From Sphingomonas echinoides ATCC 14820 (GTDB taxonomy: Bacteria; Pseudomonadota; Alphaproteobacteria; Sphingomonadales; Sphingomonadaceae): DNA of 64,000 bases. The notes under the pieces were generated by a model. That model worked only from the letters and a program-made list of their open reading frames with translations. It ran no database searches and was not told the DNA's origin. Numbering within the stretch: position 1 is the first letter of the stretch; the number at the start of each line of letters is the position of its first letter. Shown in pieces: positions 8,431 to 17,574 of this stretch. The position numbers and the translations under genes are program-made. The stretch is from NCBI RefSeq assembly GCF_000241465.1, contig NZ_JH584235.1:137339-201338 (forward strand), in the 5' to 3' direction.

Positions 8431-8952
8431 ATGCTCACCGATGCCCGGGTTCGCAATGCCAAACCCCGCAACAATTCTTATAAGCTCAGCGATGGGCACG
8501 GCTTCAACCTGCTCGTGAAGCCAAACGGCAGCAAATATTGGCGATGGAGCTATCGCTACGACGGCAAGCAAAAGGCGATGGCGTTCGGCAGCTATCCCGC
8601 TATCTCGCTCGCCGACGCGCGCGCCAAGCGGGACGAGGCGTTCGCGATCCTTTCCGAAGGGCGAGATCCAGCGATCGCTAAGAAACTGAAGATCGAGGCG
8701 CGCCTCGAGGCCGCGCGCCAGACCTTCGAGCGAACCGCGCGGGCCTGGCACGAAAATGCCAAATGGCAGTGGGCCAAGCGCCACGCCAATGACGTTCTGC
8801 GCAGCCTTCGGCGGGACGTGTTCCCGGCGCTTGGTAATCTCCCGATCGCCGAGATCACGCCGCCGCTCGTGCTTGCTCCGATCCGCCGCTATCGGTTCCA
8901 TGGCGACGGTGGTCGCGGCAAGGTCCGGCGGTCCCGTACGGGTTTCTACTGA
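8431..8952 (+). pseudogene. P4-type integrase, C-terminally truncated
   Basis: About 150 residues match the DUF4102 and core-binding domains of P4-type integrases (YKLSDGHGFNLLVKPNGSKYWRWSYRYDGKQKAMAFGSYPAISLADAR, ending near LGNLPIAEITPPLVLAPIRR). The catalytic domain with Arg-His-Arg-Tyr is completely missing. After about 8895 the frame runs antisense into a LuxR-type remnant, so the gene was cut by a deletion or recombination. AGGAGACG precedes the ATG. Confidence 0.85.
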
Positions 8953-9147
8953 CCCCCGCTCGAGGAGTAACGCAGCCTCGGTCTTGTTGCGTGCGCCGAG
9001 GGTCGCGAGGGATCGGGCTATGTGGGTCTCGGCCGTCCGAGGCGAAATGCCAAGGTGTCTGGCGATCTCCTTGTAGCTCTGTCCGCCGCTTGCCAGCGTC
9101 AGGACTTCGCGCTCGCGTGGGGTCAGTTGTTCAACACGGCCGGCCAA
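8935..9147 (-). pseudogene. LuxR-type HTH regulator, C-terminal remnant
   Basis: On the minus strand the frame encodes LTPREREVLTLASGGQSYKEIARHLGISPRTAETHIARSLATLGARNKTEAALLLER, a complete LuxR/FixJ DNA-binding domain. The frame closes about 20 codons upstream of this point, so the sensor part is gone. Downstream it reads into the antisense of the broken integrase. It is a remnant at a rearrangement junction. Confidence 0.75.
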
Positions 9148-9341
9148 AATCGAGTCTGCTCCAAATATCTGATTCGATGCAACGAATTTGACGCAAGTCG
9201 GCGCGTATTGTCAGCCCGAACCGACGCAAAGCCGTGGCAAACTGTGCTGCCGTCGGGGCAGCAAAGTCACTCGGCCAGTAGCCGGTGCCGGATCGGGCGC
9301 CGCGGCCAGGAAATGGATAAGATGCGAAACTGCTGTAGCTG

Positions 9342-9357
9342 ACAAACGCTCGTTTGT
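9342..9357. promoter_or_regulatory. Palindromic operator upstream of marR-type gene
   Basis: ACAAACG-CT-CGTTTGT is a perfect 7-bp inverted repeat, 17 bases before the MarR-type start. Related sites occur at 11579-11591, 13493-13507, 25757-25771 and 27673-27686, all in promoter regions of block A. Confidence 0.65.
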
Positions 9358-9373
9358 TTGCTCTAAGGCGCCG

Positions 9374-9868
9374 ATGAAGAATTTGACCCTTCCACCAGCC
9401 GGGCAATTCCTGCGCGACGACGTCATTCGCGGAGGCATGGACCTGATGTTCTTCGCCCATACCCGACACCTCGCCCATGCCGACCGGCACCTTGCGGCGA
9501 TGGGTCTCGGACGCGCGCATCATCGCGTCCTCTACTTTGTTGCGCGTAAGCCCAATCTCGCAGTCGGCGAGTTGCTCGCGATCCTCGGCGTGACCAAGCA
9601 GTCGTTGGGGCGCGTGCTGAAGGACCTGACCGATAAAGGCTTGCTGAGCTCGGCGCCGGGCGACCGAGATCGGCGCCAACGCCTGTTGAGCCTGACTGGT
9701 GAAGGCAGCGCGCTCGAGCACGATCTATTCGATAACCTTAAGCAGAACATGGCGCAGGCCTACGCCCAGTCGGGCGGCGCTGCCGTGGCCGGCTACTGGA
9801 CCGTCACACAGAATTTGATGGGCGACGACGCCAGGGCGCTGTTCGCCAGCCTCGTCAGCTTCGAGTGA
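9374..9868 (+). CDS. MarR-family transcriptional regulator
   Basis: The 164-residue winged-helix regulator has the MarR core (GRAHHRVLYFVARKPNLAVGELLAILGVTKQSLGRVLKDLTDKGLL, then the wing GDRDRRQRLLSLTGEG). A longer frame runs back to 9188, but the ATG at 9374 gives the normal MarR length and lies just behind the palindrome at 9342-9357. That position suggests autoregulation or control by a TetR acting on the same motif. Its stop overlaps the GTG of the following oxidoreductase, so the two are co-transcribed. The ligand is probably an aromatic or terpenoid-derived acid or its CoA ester (inference). Confidence 0.85.
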   Translation: MKNLTLPPAGQFLRDDVIRGGMDLMFFAHTRHLAHADRHLAAMGLGRAHHRVLYFVARKPNLAVGELLAILGVTKQSLGRVLKDLTDKGLLSSAPGDRDRRQRLLSLTGEGSALEHDLFDNLKQNMAQAYAQSGGAAVAGYWTVTQNLMGDDARALFASLVSFE

Positions 9869-10977
9869 GCCCCGGCATGACCCGCGCCGTTTCCGGAGAC
9901 AGACCGATCGGCGTCGGCCTTGTCGGCGTCCAGCCTGGCCGAAGCTGGGGCGCCGTCGCGCACCTTCCCGCGCTCGCGCAGCTGGCGGATCGATTTCGAT
10001 TGGTCGGTATTGCCAATTCGAGCAGCGAGAGCGCGCAGCGCGCGGTAGCGGCGATCGGCGACGGCGTCGCATTCTCATCGGTCAGCGACTTGATCGCGTC
10101 GCCCGACGTCGAGCTCGTCGTGGTGACGGTCAAGGTGCCGCATCACTTCGCGTTGGTCGAGGCCGCACTTGCCGCCGGAAAGCACGTCTATTGCGAGTGG
10201 CCGCTGGCGACCACGCTCGCCGAGGCCGAGCAACTCGCCAGACTGGCATCGGCGTCGGGATCGATTGTCGCGGTCGGAACACAGGCCGTGTTCGCGCCCG
10301 CCATCGAGGAATTCGCCGCACTGGTCAGGTCGGGGGCGATCGGGACGCCGCTGTCATCGACGTTGACAGGATATGGCATGACGTGGGGCGAGCTGATCGA
10401 GCAGCGCAACACCTACCTTCTCGACGTGCGTAACGGGGCGACGATGCTCACGATCGCCGTGGGGCACGCTCTTTCCGCCGTCGAGCACGCCCTCGGGCGC
10501 GTGGTCGAACTGAGCGCTCGCCTGGCGACGCGGCGACCATTGGTGACGGTACGCGAAACAAGCGAGCATGTGTCGCTTACCGCACCCGATCAGGTCATGA
10601 TCGATTGCCTGACAGCAGAGGGTCTGCCGCTCGCGCTTCACTACCGCGGCGGCCTGCCCCGCGGCGACGGTCTGTTCTGGCAGGTCGACGGCACGGAAGG
10701 GAGCGTTCGGATCTCGGGACCATCGGGATTGATCGAGATGGCGCCGCTCACGTTGAGCGCCTCGATCGGCGACGAGAAAGGCTGGAGCGTGGTGTGCGCG
10801 CCGGTCGATCATCCTGCGGTCGATGGCGTGCGCCGGTTCTACGAGGCACTGGCGGCCAAGATCGCGGGCGAGGATGTGGCGATGCCCGACTTCGCCTCAG
10901 CGCTTCGCCTCCATCGAGTTATTGCCGCGATCGAGGAAGCGGACCGACGCGGCTGCCGCGTGGCGATCGCCGCCTGA
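9865..10977 (+). CDS. Gfo/Idh/MocA-family oxidoreductase
   Basis: The 370-residue NAD(P)-dependent oxidoreductase has an N-terminal Rossmann fold (GVGLVGVQPGRSWGAVAHLPAL) and a C-terminal alpha/beta substrate domain. The usual EKP motif appears as EWPLA (HVYCEWPLATTLAEAEQLA), a variant of the Gal80-like subgroup. GTG at 9865 overlaps the marR stop; ATG at 9877 is the alternative. Family members oxidise or reduce sugar-like or cyclic alcohols. The substrate here is unknown, but operon position behind a MarR gene suggests a ring-alcohol or ring-ketone step. Confidence 0.82.
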   Translation: MSPGMTRAVSGDRPIGVGLVGVQPGRSWGAVAHLPALAQLADRFRLVGIANSSSESAQRAVAAIGDGVAFSSVSDLIASPDVELVVVTVKVPHHFALVEAALAAGKHVYCEWPLATTLAEAEQLARLASASGSIVAVGTQAVFAPAIEEFAALVRSGAIGTPLSSTLTGYGMTWGELIEQRNTYLLDVRNGATMLTIAVGHALSAVEHALGRVVELSARLATRRPLVTVRETSEHVSLTAPDQVMIDCLTAEGLPLALHYRGGLPRGDGLFWQVDGTEGSVRISGPSGLIEMAPLTLSASIGDEKGWSVVCAPVDHPAVDGVRRFYEALAAKIAGEDVAMPDFASALRLHRVIAAIEEADRRGCRVAIAA

Positions 10978-11571
10978 CTACGCGCTTCGGTCGGCCTTCT
11001 CGTGTCTGGCCGCCGACACCAGCAACGGCCGCATGTAGGACGGGTCCGCGCGGTCGCGGCTGGGCTGCGCGCCCTCCCGCATCAAGGTGCGGGTTGCCTC
11101 GTCGAGATCGACGACCGTCAGCGTCGACTGGTCGAGCGTCTCCGGAATGGCGTCGAGCGGTGCCCAGTCGCGGATGCAGATGCGCGTCACGATCGCCCAG
11201 CGCCCGTCGCGTTTTTCGAGACGATCGATATAACGCCCGCCGGACATGCCGAGCGGCGCTCCGCGCTGGTTCATGCCGACAAACATGTAATAGGTTTCGG
11301 TATGCGCGACATCGCCGTCGAGATCGCAGGTCGAATTGAACTGGCAATGCTGGTGCGACAGATGCGTGCGGCGGTGCATCGCAATCGCCCAGTCCGCGAA
11401 GGCCTCGCGCGATCCGACGAACACACCATGGTCGTCGATCGCATCGTCATGATAGACCGAGATGAGAAGATCGCGGTCGAGCCGGTCGATCGCCCGCGAA
11501 TAGGTCATCAGGCAATCGTGGATGGCCTGACGATCCTGCAGCGTCCGCACCGTCGCGAGAAGTTCGTCCAT
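10978..11571 (-). CDS. SnoaL/NTF2-like protein (putative dehydratase or isomerase)
   Basis: The 197-residue protein matches the SnoaL_4 pattern: LQDRQAIHDCLMTYSRAIDRLDRDLLISVYHDDAIDDHG, then GGRYIDRLEKRDGRWAIVTR. Such NTF2 folds often act as dehydratases, isomerases or small oxygenase partners in steroid, terpenoid and aromatic pathways. The ATG at 11571 is preceded by GGAG; the longer frame to 11625 would read through the operator. It is convergent with the oxidoreductase (stops adjacent at 10977/10978) and divergent from the ligase at 11653. It is one of five such proteins in the window. Confidence 0.8.
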   Translation of the reverse strand: MDELLATVRTLQDRQAIHDCLMTYSRAIDRLDRDLLISVYHDDAIDDHGVFVGSREAFADWAIAMHRRTHLSHQHCQFNSTCDLDGDVAHTETYYMFVGMNQRGAPLGMSGGRYIDRLEKRDGRWAIVTRICIRDWAPLDAIPETLDQSTLTVVDLDEATRTLMREGAQPSRDRADPSYMRPLLVSAARHEKADRSA

Positions 11572-11578
11572 GTTCGCT

Positions 11579-11591
11579 CCAAACGTTTGTT
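11579..11591. promoter_or_regulatory. Operator between SnoaL-like gene and acyl-CoA ligase
   Basis: CCAAACGTTTGTT, whose inverse is AACAAACGTTTGG, contains the perfect palindrome CAAACGTTTG. It matches the block A motif and sits between divergent genes, so one repressor could control both. Confidence 0.6.
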
Positions 11592-11652
11592 TGTATAGCC
11601 AGCATGATGCAAGCCCGGGCTGCATTCAAGACCGTGGGCGAGGAGGGATGAC

Positions 11653-13350
11653 GTGCACCTGAGTTATGTTCATGGCGCCAGCGCCGAACCCTTGCTTGGC
11701 AAGACGATCGGCGTCGCGCTGGACGACGCGGCACGCACTTGGCCCGACTTCCTCGCGCTGAGCTGCCGAGCAACGGGTGTGAGGCTAACCTGGTCCGAGC
11801 TGGCGTGCCGGGCGAACAATCTCGCCGCGGGCTTGCTGTCGATGGGAATCGCGCCCGGCGACCGCATCGGGCTGTGGGCGATGAACCGCGCCGAGTGGAT
11901 TATCGCGCAGTTCGCGACGGCGAAGGCTGGACTCGTCCTGGTGACGATAAACCCCGCTTACCGGCTGAGCGAGCTTCGCCATGTTTTCGACACGGTCGAT
12001 TGCGCGGCGCTGATCCTCGGTCCACCGTTCAAGGACAGCGACTATGCCGCGATGCTTGCCGAGGCCGCACCGGACATCGAACGCTGTGCGCCGGGCGATG
12101 CCTTCGCGGCAACGTGGCCGACGCTCAAGCTCATCATACAGTTCGGGGAGGGGCGCCGGCTGGCCGGGGCAGTCGACTTCGAGGATATCGAGAAGCGAGG
12201 CGTCGCGTGCGGGCACACGGTGCTCGCTCGGGTGGCGGCCGAGGTTCAGTTCGATGCGCCGGTCAACATCCAATTCACCAGCGGCACGACCGGGGCGCCG
12301 AAGGGCGTGGTGCTCAGCCACGCGAGCATTCTCAACAACGGACATTTTACAGGACGGGCGATGCGGCTCGGCGCCGGCGACAGGCTCTGCCTCCCAGTCC
12401 CGCTCTACCATTGCTTCGGGATGGTAACCGGATCGCTGCTGTGTCTGGCGCACGGCGTCGCCATCGTGCTGCCCGGTCCCGGTTTCGATCCGCTCGCAAC
12501 GCTGCAGGCGCTTGCCGAGGAGAGGTGCACCGCGCTCTATGGCGTGCCGACAATGTTCATCGCGATGCTCGGGCACCCGCGCTTTCGCGAGTTCGACCTC
12601 GCGGCGCTGCGTACTGGCGTCATGGCCGGCGCCTTGTGTCCGATCGATCTCATGCGGCGCGTGATGACCGACATGCACATGAACGAAATCACCATCTGCT
12701 ACGGCATGACCGAAAGTCCGGTGAGCTTTCAGACGGCGGTCGACCTCGCGATCGAGCGGCGGATCTCGACTGTCGGCAACATCCAGCCGCACATCGAGGC
12801 CAAGCTCATCGACGAGGAAGGCCGGATCGTGCCACGCGGGGCAATCGGCGAAATTTGCACGCGCGGCTATTCGACGATGCTTGGCTATTGGAACGACCAG
12901 GACGCGACCGCAGCCACCAAGGACGTGGCAGGATGGGTACATACCGGCGACCTCGGCACGCTCGACCCACGAGGCGACCTGCGCATCGTTGGGCGCATCA
13001 AGGACATGGTGATCCGTGGCGGCGAGAATCTCTATCCCAAGGAAATCGAGGAGTTCCTGCACGCGCATCCCGCCATCCGCGATGTCCAAGTGTTCGGCAT
13101 CCCCGATCCGAAGTTCGGCGAGGAGCTCTGCGCGTGGATAATTCCGAACGAGCCGGCGGGGCTCGACGAGGATGAACTGCGCCGTCACTGCATGGCGGCG
13201 ATCTCGCGGCAGAAGGTTCCGAAACACTTCGCGCTCGTCGACGCCTTTCCGATGACGGTCACCGGGAAGGTGCTCAAGAGCACCTTGCGCGCAGGAATGT
13301 GTGCGCGCCTCGGGATCGATCCCGACACCGGAGAGCCATTGCCGGGTTGA
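11653..13350 (+). CDS. AMP-dependent acyl-CoA ligase
   Basis: The 565-residue ANL-superfamily enzyme would convert a carboxylic acid to its CoA thioester through an acyl-AMP. The P-loop FTSGTTGAPKG is at residues 208-218, followed by the core motifs YGMTESPVS, HTGDLGTLD and IKDMVIRGGENLYPKEIEE, and the adenylation Lys539 (VTGKVLK). It resembles medium-chain and aryl-acid ligases of the FadD3 or cyclohexane-carboxylate type. The GTG at 11653 follows GGAGGG by 5 bases. An operator lies in the divergent gap, and the TonB receptor gene follows downstream. Confidence 0.9.
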   Translation: MHLSYVHGASAEPLLGKTIGVALDDAARTWPDFLALSCRATGVRLTWSELACRANNLAAGLLSMGIAPGDRIGLWAMNRAEWIIAQFATAKAGLVLVTINPAYRLSELRHVFDTVDCAALILGPPFKDSDYAAMLAEAAPDIERCAPGDAFAATWPTLKLIIQFGEGRRLAGAVDFEDIEKRGVACGHTVLARVAAEVQFDAPVNIQFTSGTTGAPKGVVLSHASILNNGHFTGRAMRLGAGDRLCLPVPLYHCFGMVTGSLLCLAHGVAIVLPGPGFDPLATLQALAEERCTALYGVPTMFIAMLGHPRFREFDLAALRTGVMAGALCPIDLMRRVMTDMHMNEITICYGMTESPVSFQTAVDLAIERRISTVGNIQPHIEAKLIDEEGRIVPRGAIGEICTRGYSTMLGYWNDQDATAATKDVAGWVHTGDLGTLDPRGDLRIVGRIKDMVIRGGENLYPKEIEEFLHAHPAIRDVQVFGIPDPKFGEELCAWIIPNEPAGLDEDELRRHCMAAISRQKVPKHFALVDAFPMTVTGKVLKSTLRAGMCARLGIDPDTGEPLPG

Positions 13351-13492
13351 GGGGCTGTTCCCCACAAGTTCGGCGCGATCCGACGGCCAATCTCGGCAGC
13401 CCACGTCGCCCCCGCATCGCGGATCGTCGCGCGCGGGATGGCGCACTCTTGACTCGGGCGCCCGATCTACGGCAAAGGGATGTTTAAGAACA

Positions 13493-13507
13493 AACAAACA
13501 GTTGTTT
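13493..13507. promoter_or_regulatory. Operator upstream of TonB receptor gene
   Basis: AACAAACAGTTGTTT is nearly identical to the inverse of the site at 25757-25771 (AACGAACAGTTGTTT). It stands 22 bases before the receptor start and belongs to the block A motif set. Confidence 0.65.
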
Positions 13508-13529
13508 TAACTTTGGGATGGAGGGGTTT

Positions 13530-16034
13530 GTGGGCACCACGGTCTACTTGCGGACAGCATTGCTGGCATCTGCGTCGCTGGCGGTCCTAGTCGCCGCGCC
13601 GGCGTTCGCGCAGGACAGCGGACCGGCGGCCCCGCAAACGACGACCGCGCCGGCTCCCGAAGCCCAGGACGTCGATCAGCCGACCACCGCCAACGACATC
13701 GTGATCACGGCTCGCCGCAAGGACGAGCGTCTGATGGACGTGCCGGTGGTCATCACCGCGCTGACCAATGAGACGGTCGCCCGCTACCAGTCCAACGATC
13801 TCACCGCGATCGGTAACCTCACGCCGACCGTGATCATTGGCGCCTATCGCGCCAATGGCGGCGGTTCGATCGCGATCCGCGGGATCAGTTCTCCGGCCAA
13901 TCAGACGGGGTTCGAGCAGGCCGTCTCGGTCGCCATCGACAATATCCAGACCAGCAACGGCCAGGTCGCGCGGCTCGGCTTCTTCGATGTCGAGCGCGTC
14001 GAAGTGCTCAAGGGGCCGCAGGCCTTGTTCTTCGGCAAGAACAATACCGCCGGCGTTATCTCGATCGTGAGCGCGTCGCCCACCAAGGAATTCCGCGGCG
14101 GCGCGACCGCCTCCTATGAGTTCGTCGGCGACGAAGCCACGGTCGACGCGTTCGTGTCGGGGCCGGTGACGCCGACCTTGGGCTTCCGCGTAGCGGTCCG
14201 CTACCGCAACCTCGATGGCTGGCTGCGCAACACCTCGACCTCGATCGCCAACCCGTTCTACCGCCCGGCGACCGGTGCGCCCGCGTCGGTCGGCACCTTG
14301 CCCGGCACCAGCAATCCGCGTCCTGGCGACGACGACTTCACCGGTCGTGTCACGCTGGCGTTCGAGCCTAGTAATGCGTTCAAGGCCACGCTGCGCGTGC
14401 TCGGCACGACCCAGACCGATGCCGGTCCTGGTGTGTCGTCGCAGAATATCGGGCCGTGCACGGGACCGAATCCGCGGGTCAGCGGGATCGCCGACCCGAC
14501 CGCGGAGTGCGTGATCGACAATCGCACGACGTCGGGCGACGTTCCTGCTGCGATCCGCAACACGATCCGCGACGAGGGTCTGGGACTGACTTCGGGCGGC
14601 AAGCTCAAGGCCATCGTGTCCGGGCTCAATATGCAATGGAAGTTCGGCGACCTGACGCTTGCCTCGAACACCGGCTACAACAACCTTCAATACAAATATT
14701 TCGCCGGGTTCGATCAGACCACCTACTCACAGCTCGCGCAGTTCGAAGGCCAGAAATCGACCGAATTCAGCCAGGAATTGCGCCTGTCGAGCGATTTCTC
14801 AGGCATCTTCAACTTCGTCGTCGGCGGTTATTACCAGCGCACCACGATCCTCGATCACTACGACACCAAGCTGAGCGACGGCGCCTACAATTCGGCGGCG
14901 GATCGCTACACCTCGTTCGAGACGTTCGCGCATCAGTTAGGCAAAACATATTCGGCGTTCGCACAGGCGATCTTCAAGTTCACACCGCAGCTCGAGCTGG
15001 CGGGCGGCGCGCGCTACACCCGCGAGGAAAAGGATTTCCGCAAGAACAACGTGTATGGCGTGGGTACCTTTCTAACCGCGGCCCAGGTTTATCCCGGCTC
15101 GGATCAGGTCGGCTATCTCAAAGGCTCGTTCCGCGACAACAACGTGTCACCCGAAGTGACGCTGACCTGGACGCCCGACAGCAAGCACACCCTGTTCGTG
15201 GCCTATCGCACCGGCTTCAAGTCGGGTGGCTTCGGTCTCACCAACCCCTTACAGACCACGACGCGGATCGGCGACGTCGACTTCGACTCCGAAAAGGCGA
15301 AGGGCTTCGAGTTGGGCGGACGACTGATCGCCCTCGACAACCGCCTCAATGTGAGCGCGGCGGCGTTTGCCTATACCTTCTCGAACTTGCAGGTGAACAC
15401 CTACGATCCGGCGCGGATCGCCTACACGATCAACAATGCGGGCGCGGTTCGCCAGCGCGGTTTCGAGGTAGAGTTCAACTTCGCGGCGGCGCGCGAATTC
15501 TCGCTTCACGGCGCCTTGGCTTACGTCAACAACAAGTTCCGCAACTTCACCGGCCAATGCTACTCCTATGCCTTCCCGACGGGCACGGTGCGCGCGACGG
15601 CCGTTCCGCCGCCCAATTGCTCGTTCGTGAACACGACGGCGCTCACGTTGCAGCAGGTCTATGACGGCCGCGCGCCGGCGCGCTCCCCGGAATGGTCGGG
15701 CAATGCGGGGTTCGTCGGCACGCTGCCGCTCGGCGACTACAAGCTCGAGCTGACCGGTGACGCCTATTACAGCGGTAGCTACTACGCCGCCGACACGCTC
15801 GCGCCGCCGACGCTGCAGCCAGATTTCTGGCGCTTCAACGCCGGTCTCACGTTCAGTCCCACCAACGGCAGCTGGAACGTGGGGGTCTTCGGCAAGAACC
15901 TGACCAACAAATACTATCTGCTGTATGCGGCCGACCGCACTGGCGGTGCCGGCGTGCCCGGCGCGATCGGCGAACAGCGCGGCGTTGTGGCGCGCGGGCG
16001 CGAGATCACGGTGCGCGTCGGGTTCAAGCTCTGA
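13530..16034 (+). CDS. TonB-dependent outer-membrane receptor
   Basis: The 834-residue protein has a clear signal peptide ending in APAFAQ, a TonB-box-like DIVITARR near residue 55, a plug domain (VERVEVLKGPQALFFGKNNTAGVISI) and a beta-barrel ending in REITVRVGFKL. In sphingomonads such receptors often import hydrophobic catabolic substrates across the outer membrane by TonB-ExbBD energy. GTG 13530 is preferred because GGAGG stands 5 bases upstream; ATG 13518 is in frame but lacks a ribosome-binding site. The thioesterase and dehydrogenase genes follow closely. The substrate is not evident from the sequence. Confidence 0.92.
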   Translation: MGTTVYLRTALLASASLAVLVAAPAFAQDSGPAAPQTTTAPAPEAQDVDQPTTANDIVITARRKDERLMDVPVVITALTNETVARYQSNDLTAIGNLTPTVIIGAYRANGGGSIAIRGISSPANQTGFEQAVSVAIDNIQTSNGQVARLGFFDVERVEVLKGPQALFFGKNNTAGVISIVSASPTKEFRGGATASYEFVGDEATVDAFVSGPVTPTLGFRVAVRYRNLDGWLRNTSTSIANPFYRPATGAPASVGTLPGTSNPRPGDDDFTGRVTLAFEPSNAFKATLRVLGTTQTDAGPGVSSQNIGPCTGPNPRVSGIADPTAECVIDNRTTSGDVPAAIRNTIRDEGLGLTSGGKLKAIVSGLNMQWKFGDLTLASNTGYNNLQYKYFAGFDQTTYSQLAQFEGQKSTEFSQELRLSSDFSGIFNFVVGGYYQRTTILDHYDTKLSDGAYNSAADRYTSFETFAHQLGKTYSAFAQAIFKFTPQLELAGGARYTREEKDFRKNNVYGVGTFLTAAQVYPGSDQVGYLKGSFRDNNVSPEVTLTWTPDSKHTLFVAYRTGFKSGGFGLTNPLQTTTRIGDVDFDSEKAKGFELGGRLIALDNRLNVSAAAFAYTFSNLQVNTYDPARIAYTINNAGAVRQRGFEVEFNFAAAREFSLHGALAYVNNKFRNFTGQCYSYAFPTGTVRATAVPPPNCSFVNTTALTLQQVYDGRAPARSPEWSGNAGFVGTLPLGDYKLELTGDAYYSGSYYAADTLAPPTLQPDFWRFNAGLTFSPTNGSWNVGVFGKNLTNKYYLLYAADRTGGAGVPGAIGEQRGVVARGREITVRVGFKL

Positions 16035-16043
16035 TCGCCGACC

Positions 16044-16487
16044 ATGGCCGACGGTGATCGCCTGGCCGGACTTCCGGCCATCGAGGAATTCCCGTCGGTC
16101 ATCGCCGAGCGCGTTCGGTTCAGCGACACCGATCGGCAAGGACACGTCAACAACCTCCAGTTCGGTGCCTTTCTCGAGGCGGGCCGCGCGCACGTCTTGT
16201 TCGGGGAAGGGGACTTGTCGACCCCTGGCTGTTTCTTCGTCATCGCCCGCACGAGCATCGAGTTCGTCGGGGAGCTTACCTGGCCCGGCGAGGTGCATGT
16301 CGCCAACCGCATCGACCGGATCGGCACGAGTTCGATCCGCTTCGCCCAGGCGCTGTTTCAGAACGCACGATGTGCTGCCACGTCGGAAAGCGTGATGGTG
16401 CAAGTCAATGTCGACAGCCGGGAAGCCGCTCCGCTCAGCGATCGCGCCCGCGCATCGTTGAGCGCACTCGCGCGACCTGGCAGCTAA
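16044..16487 (+). CDS. 4HBT-type hotdog acyl-CoA thioesterase
   Basis: The 147-residue hotdog protein has the 4-hydroxybenzoyl-CoA thioesterase motif VRFSDTDRQGHVNNLQFGAFLEAGR, with the catalytic-type Asp in FSDTD. It would release free acid from an acyl-CoA, either to recycle CoA or to remove dead-end thioesters. It begins 9 bases after the receptor stop, so it is in the receptor operon. Confidence 0.85.
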   Translation: MADGDRLAGLPAIEEFPSVIAERVRFSDTDRQGHVNNLQFGAFLEAGRAHVLFGEGDLSTPGCFFVIARTSIEFVGELTWPGEVHVANRIDRIGTSSIRFAQALFQNARCAATSESVMVQVNVDSREAAPLSDRARASLSALARPGS

Positions 16488-16494
16488 CGTCGTG

Positions 16495-17574
16495 ATGCGC
16501 GCCGTCGTCGCCCGCGGCCCGGGCCAGTTCGCGATGGAAGATCGCCCGGTGCCTGATCTGGCGCCGGGCCACGTGCTGCTGCGGCCCTTGTTCAACGGCA
16601 TCTGCTTCACCGACAAGCATGTGTTCGACGGGCACGTGGCGCGAAGCGCCGGCCTGGTCCTGGGGCACGAGTTCAGCGCCGAAGTGGTCGGTTGCGCACC
16701 CAACCTCGGCGACTGGCAGGTTGGCGAGCGCGTTTCCGTCGATCCGCGCATTCGCTGCGGTCAGTGCCTTGCCTGTCGCGCCGGCCTCGAGATGCAGTGC
16801 CGGGATGGCGGCTTCCTTGGCGTGCACGGCGCCGATGGCGGCCTGGCAGAATTCGTCTCCGTGCCGTCCTATGCGCTCTATCGGCTGCCCGACAGCGTCG
16901 CGCCGCTTCACGCCGCCTGTGTCGAGGCGGCCTGTTGTGCGACGCGCGCGGTGCGCTCGGGGGTGGTAGCGATCGGCGACAATGTCGTGCTGCTCGGGCT
17001 GGAGGACTACAATCTCTACGTCGCGCAGTGGCTGAAGCGACAGGGCGGAACCGTCGTCGCCGTCGACCCGGATCCCGCGCGACGGGCAGCCGCGCTGCGG
17101 TTCGGGGCCTCGATCGCGCTCGATCCGGCGAGCGAAACGCTGGTCCGCGATCTGCGCATCGCCATGCCGGCGGGTGCCGACGTGGTGATGGTGGCGATGG
17201 AAGACTATGTGCCGGCGGCGGCCCGCTACGTGGCGATGGCCCATCGGATTGCCCGGACGCAGGGTCAGGTCGTGATGATGCGGGCCTATGGCAGTCAGGG
17301 GTTCGCCGCAATCGAGCCCTCGGTCGCCTGGCTCAAGGAGCTCACTATCCGGCATTTCGGCAACTTCTTCGGTAACGAGCCGGCGCGTGGCGGTCGGCCG
17401 CGCGGCGACTGGCAAGTCACGCTCGACGCGATGGCGCGCGGCGCGATCGCGGCACCCCCGCCCAACACGGCAATCGTCGAATTCTCGCGACTGGCGGACG
17501 ATGCTGAAGTGAGCGCGCTGTTCGCCGGCATGCCCGGCAGCGCCAGCAAGATCATCGTCGACATGAACGCCTAG
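16495..17574 (+). CDS. Zinc-dependent MDR alcohol dehydrogenase
   Basis: The 359-residue medium-chain dehydrogenase/reductase carries catalytic zinc ligands Cys37 and His58-Glu59 (GHEF) and a structural zinc loop with Cys88, Cys91, Cys94 and Cys102. The NAD fold is atypical: the usual GxGxxG is replaced by LLGLEDYNLYVAQW, so cofactor binding may be unusual. GTG 16492 and ATG 16495 are adjacent candidate starts. Its stop overlaps the stop of the convergent CoA-transferase gene by two bases. Likely substrate: a ring or side-chain alcohol of the block A pathway (inference). Confidence 0.83.
   Translation: MRAVVARGPGQFAMEDRPVPDLAPGHVLLRPLFNGICFTDKHVFDGHVARSAGLVLGHEFSAEVVGCAPNLGDWQVGERVSVDPRIRCGQCLACRAGLEMQCRDGGFLGVHGADGGLAEFVSVPSYALYRLPDSVAPLHAACVEAACCATRAVRSGVVAIGDNVVLLGLEDYNLYVAQWLKRQGGTVVAVDPDPARRAAALRFGASIALDPASETLVRDLRIAMPAGADVVMVAMEDYVPAAARYVAMAHRIARTQGQVVMMRAYGSQGFAAIEPSVAWLKELTIRHFGNFFGNEPARGGRPRGDWQVTLDAMARGAIAAPPPNTAIVEFSRLADDAEVSALFAGMPGSASKIIVDMNA

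Noticed and set aside
11785-13497. 570-codon frame antisense to the acyl-CoA ligase
   Set aside because: Shadow frame of a high-GC gene, with His/Arg-rich composition and no family pattern; the sense frame has all ligase motifs.
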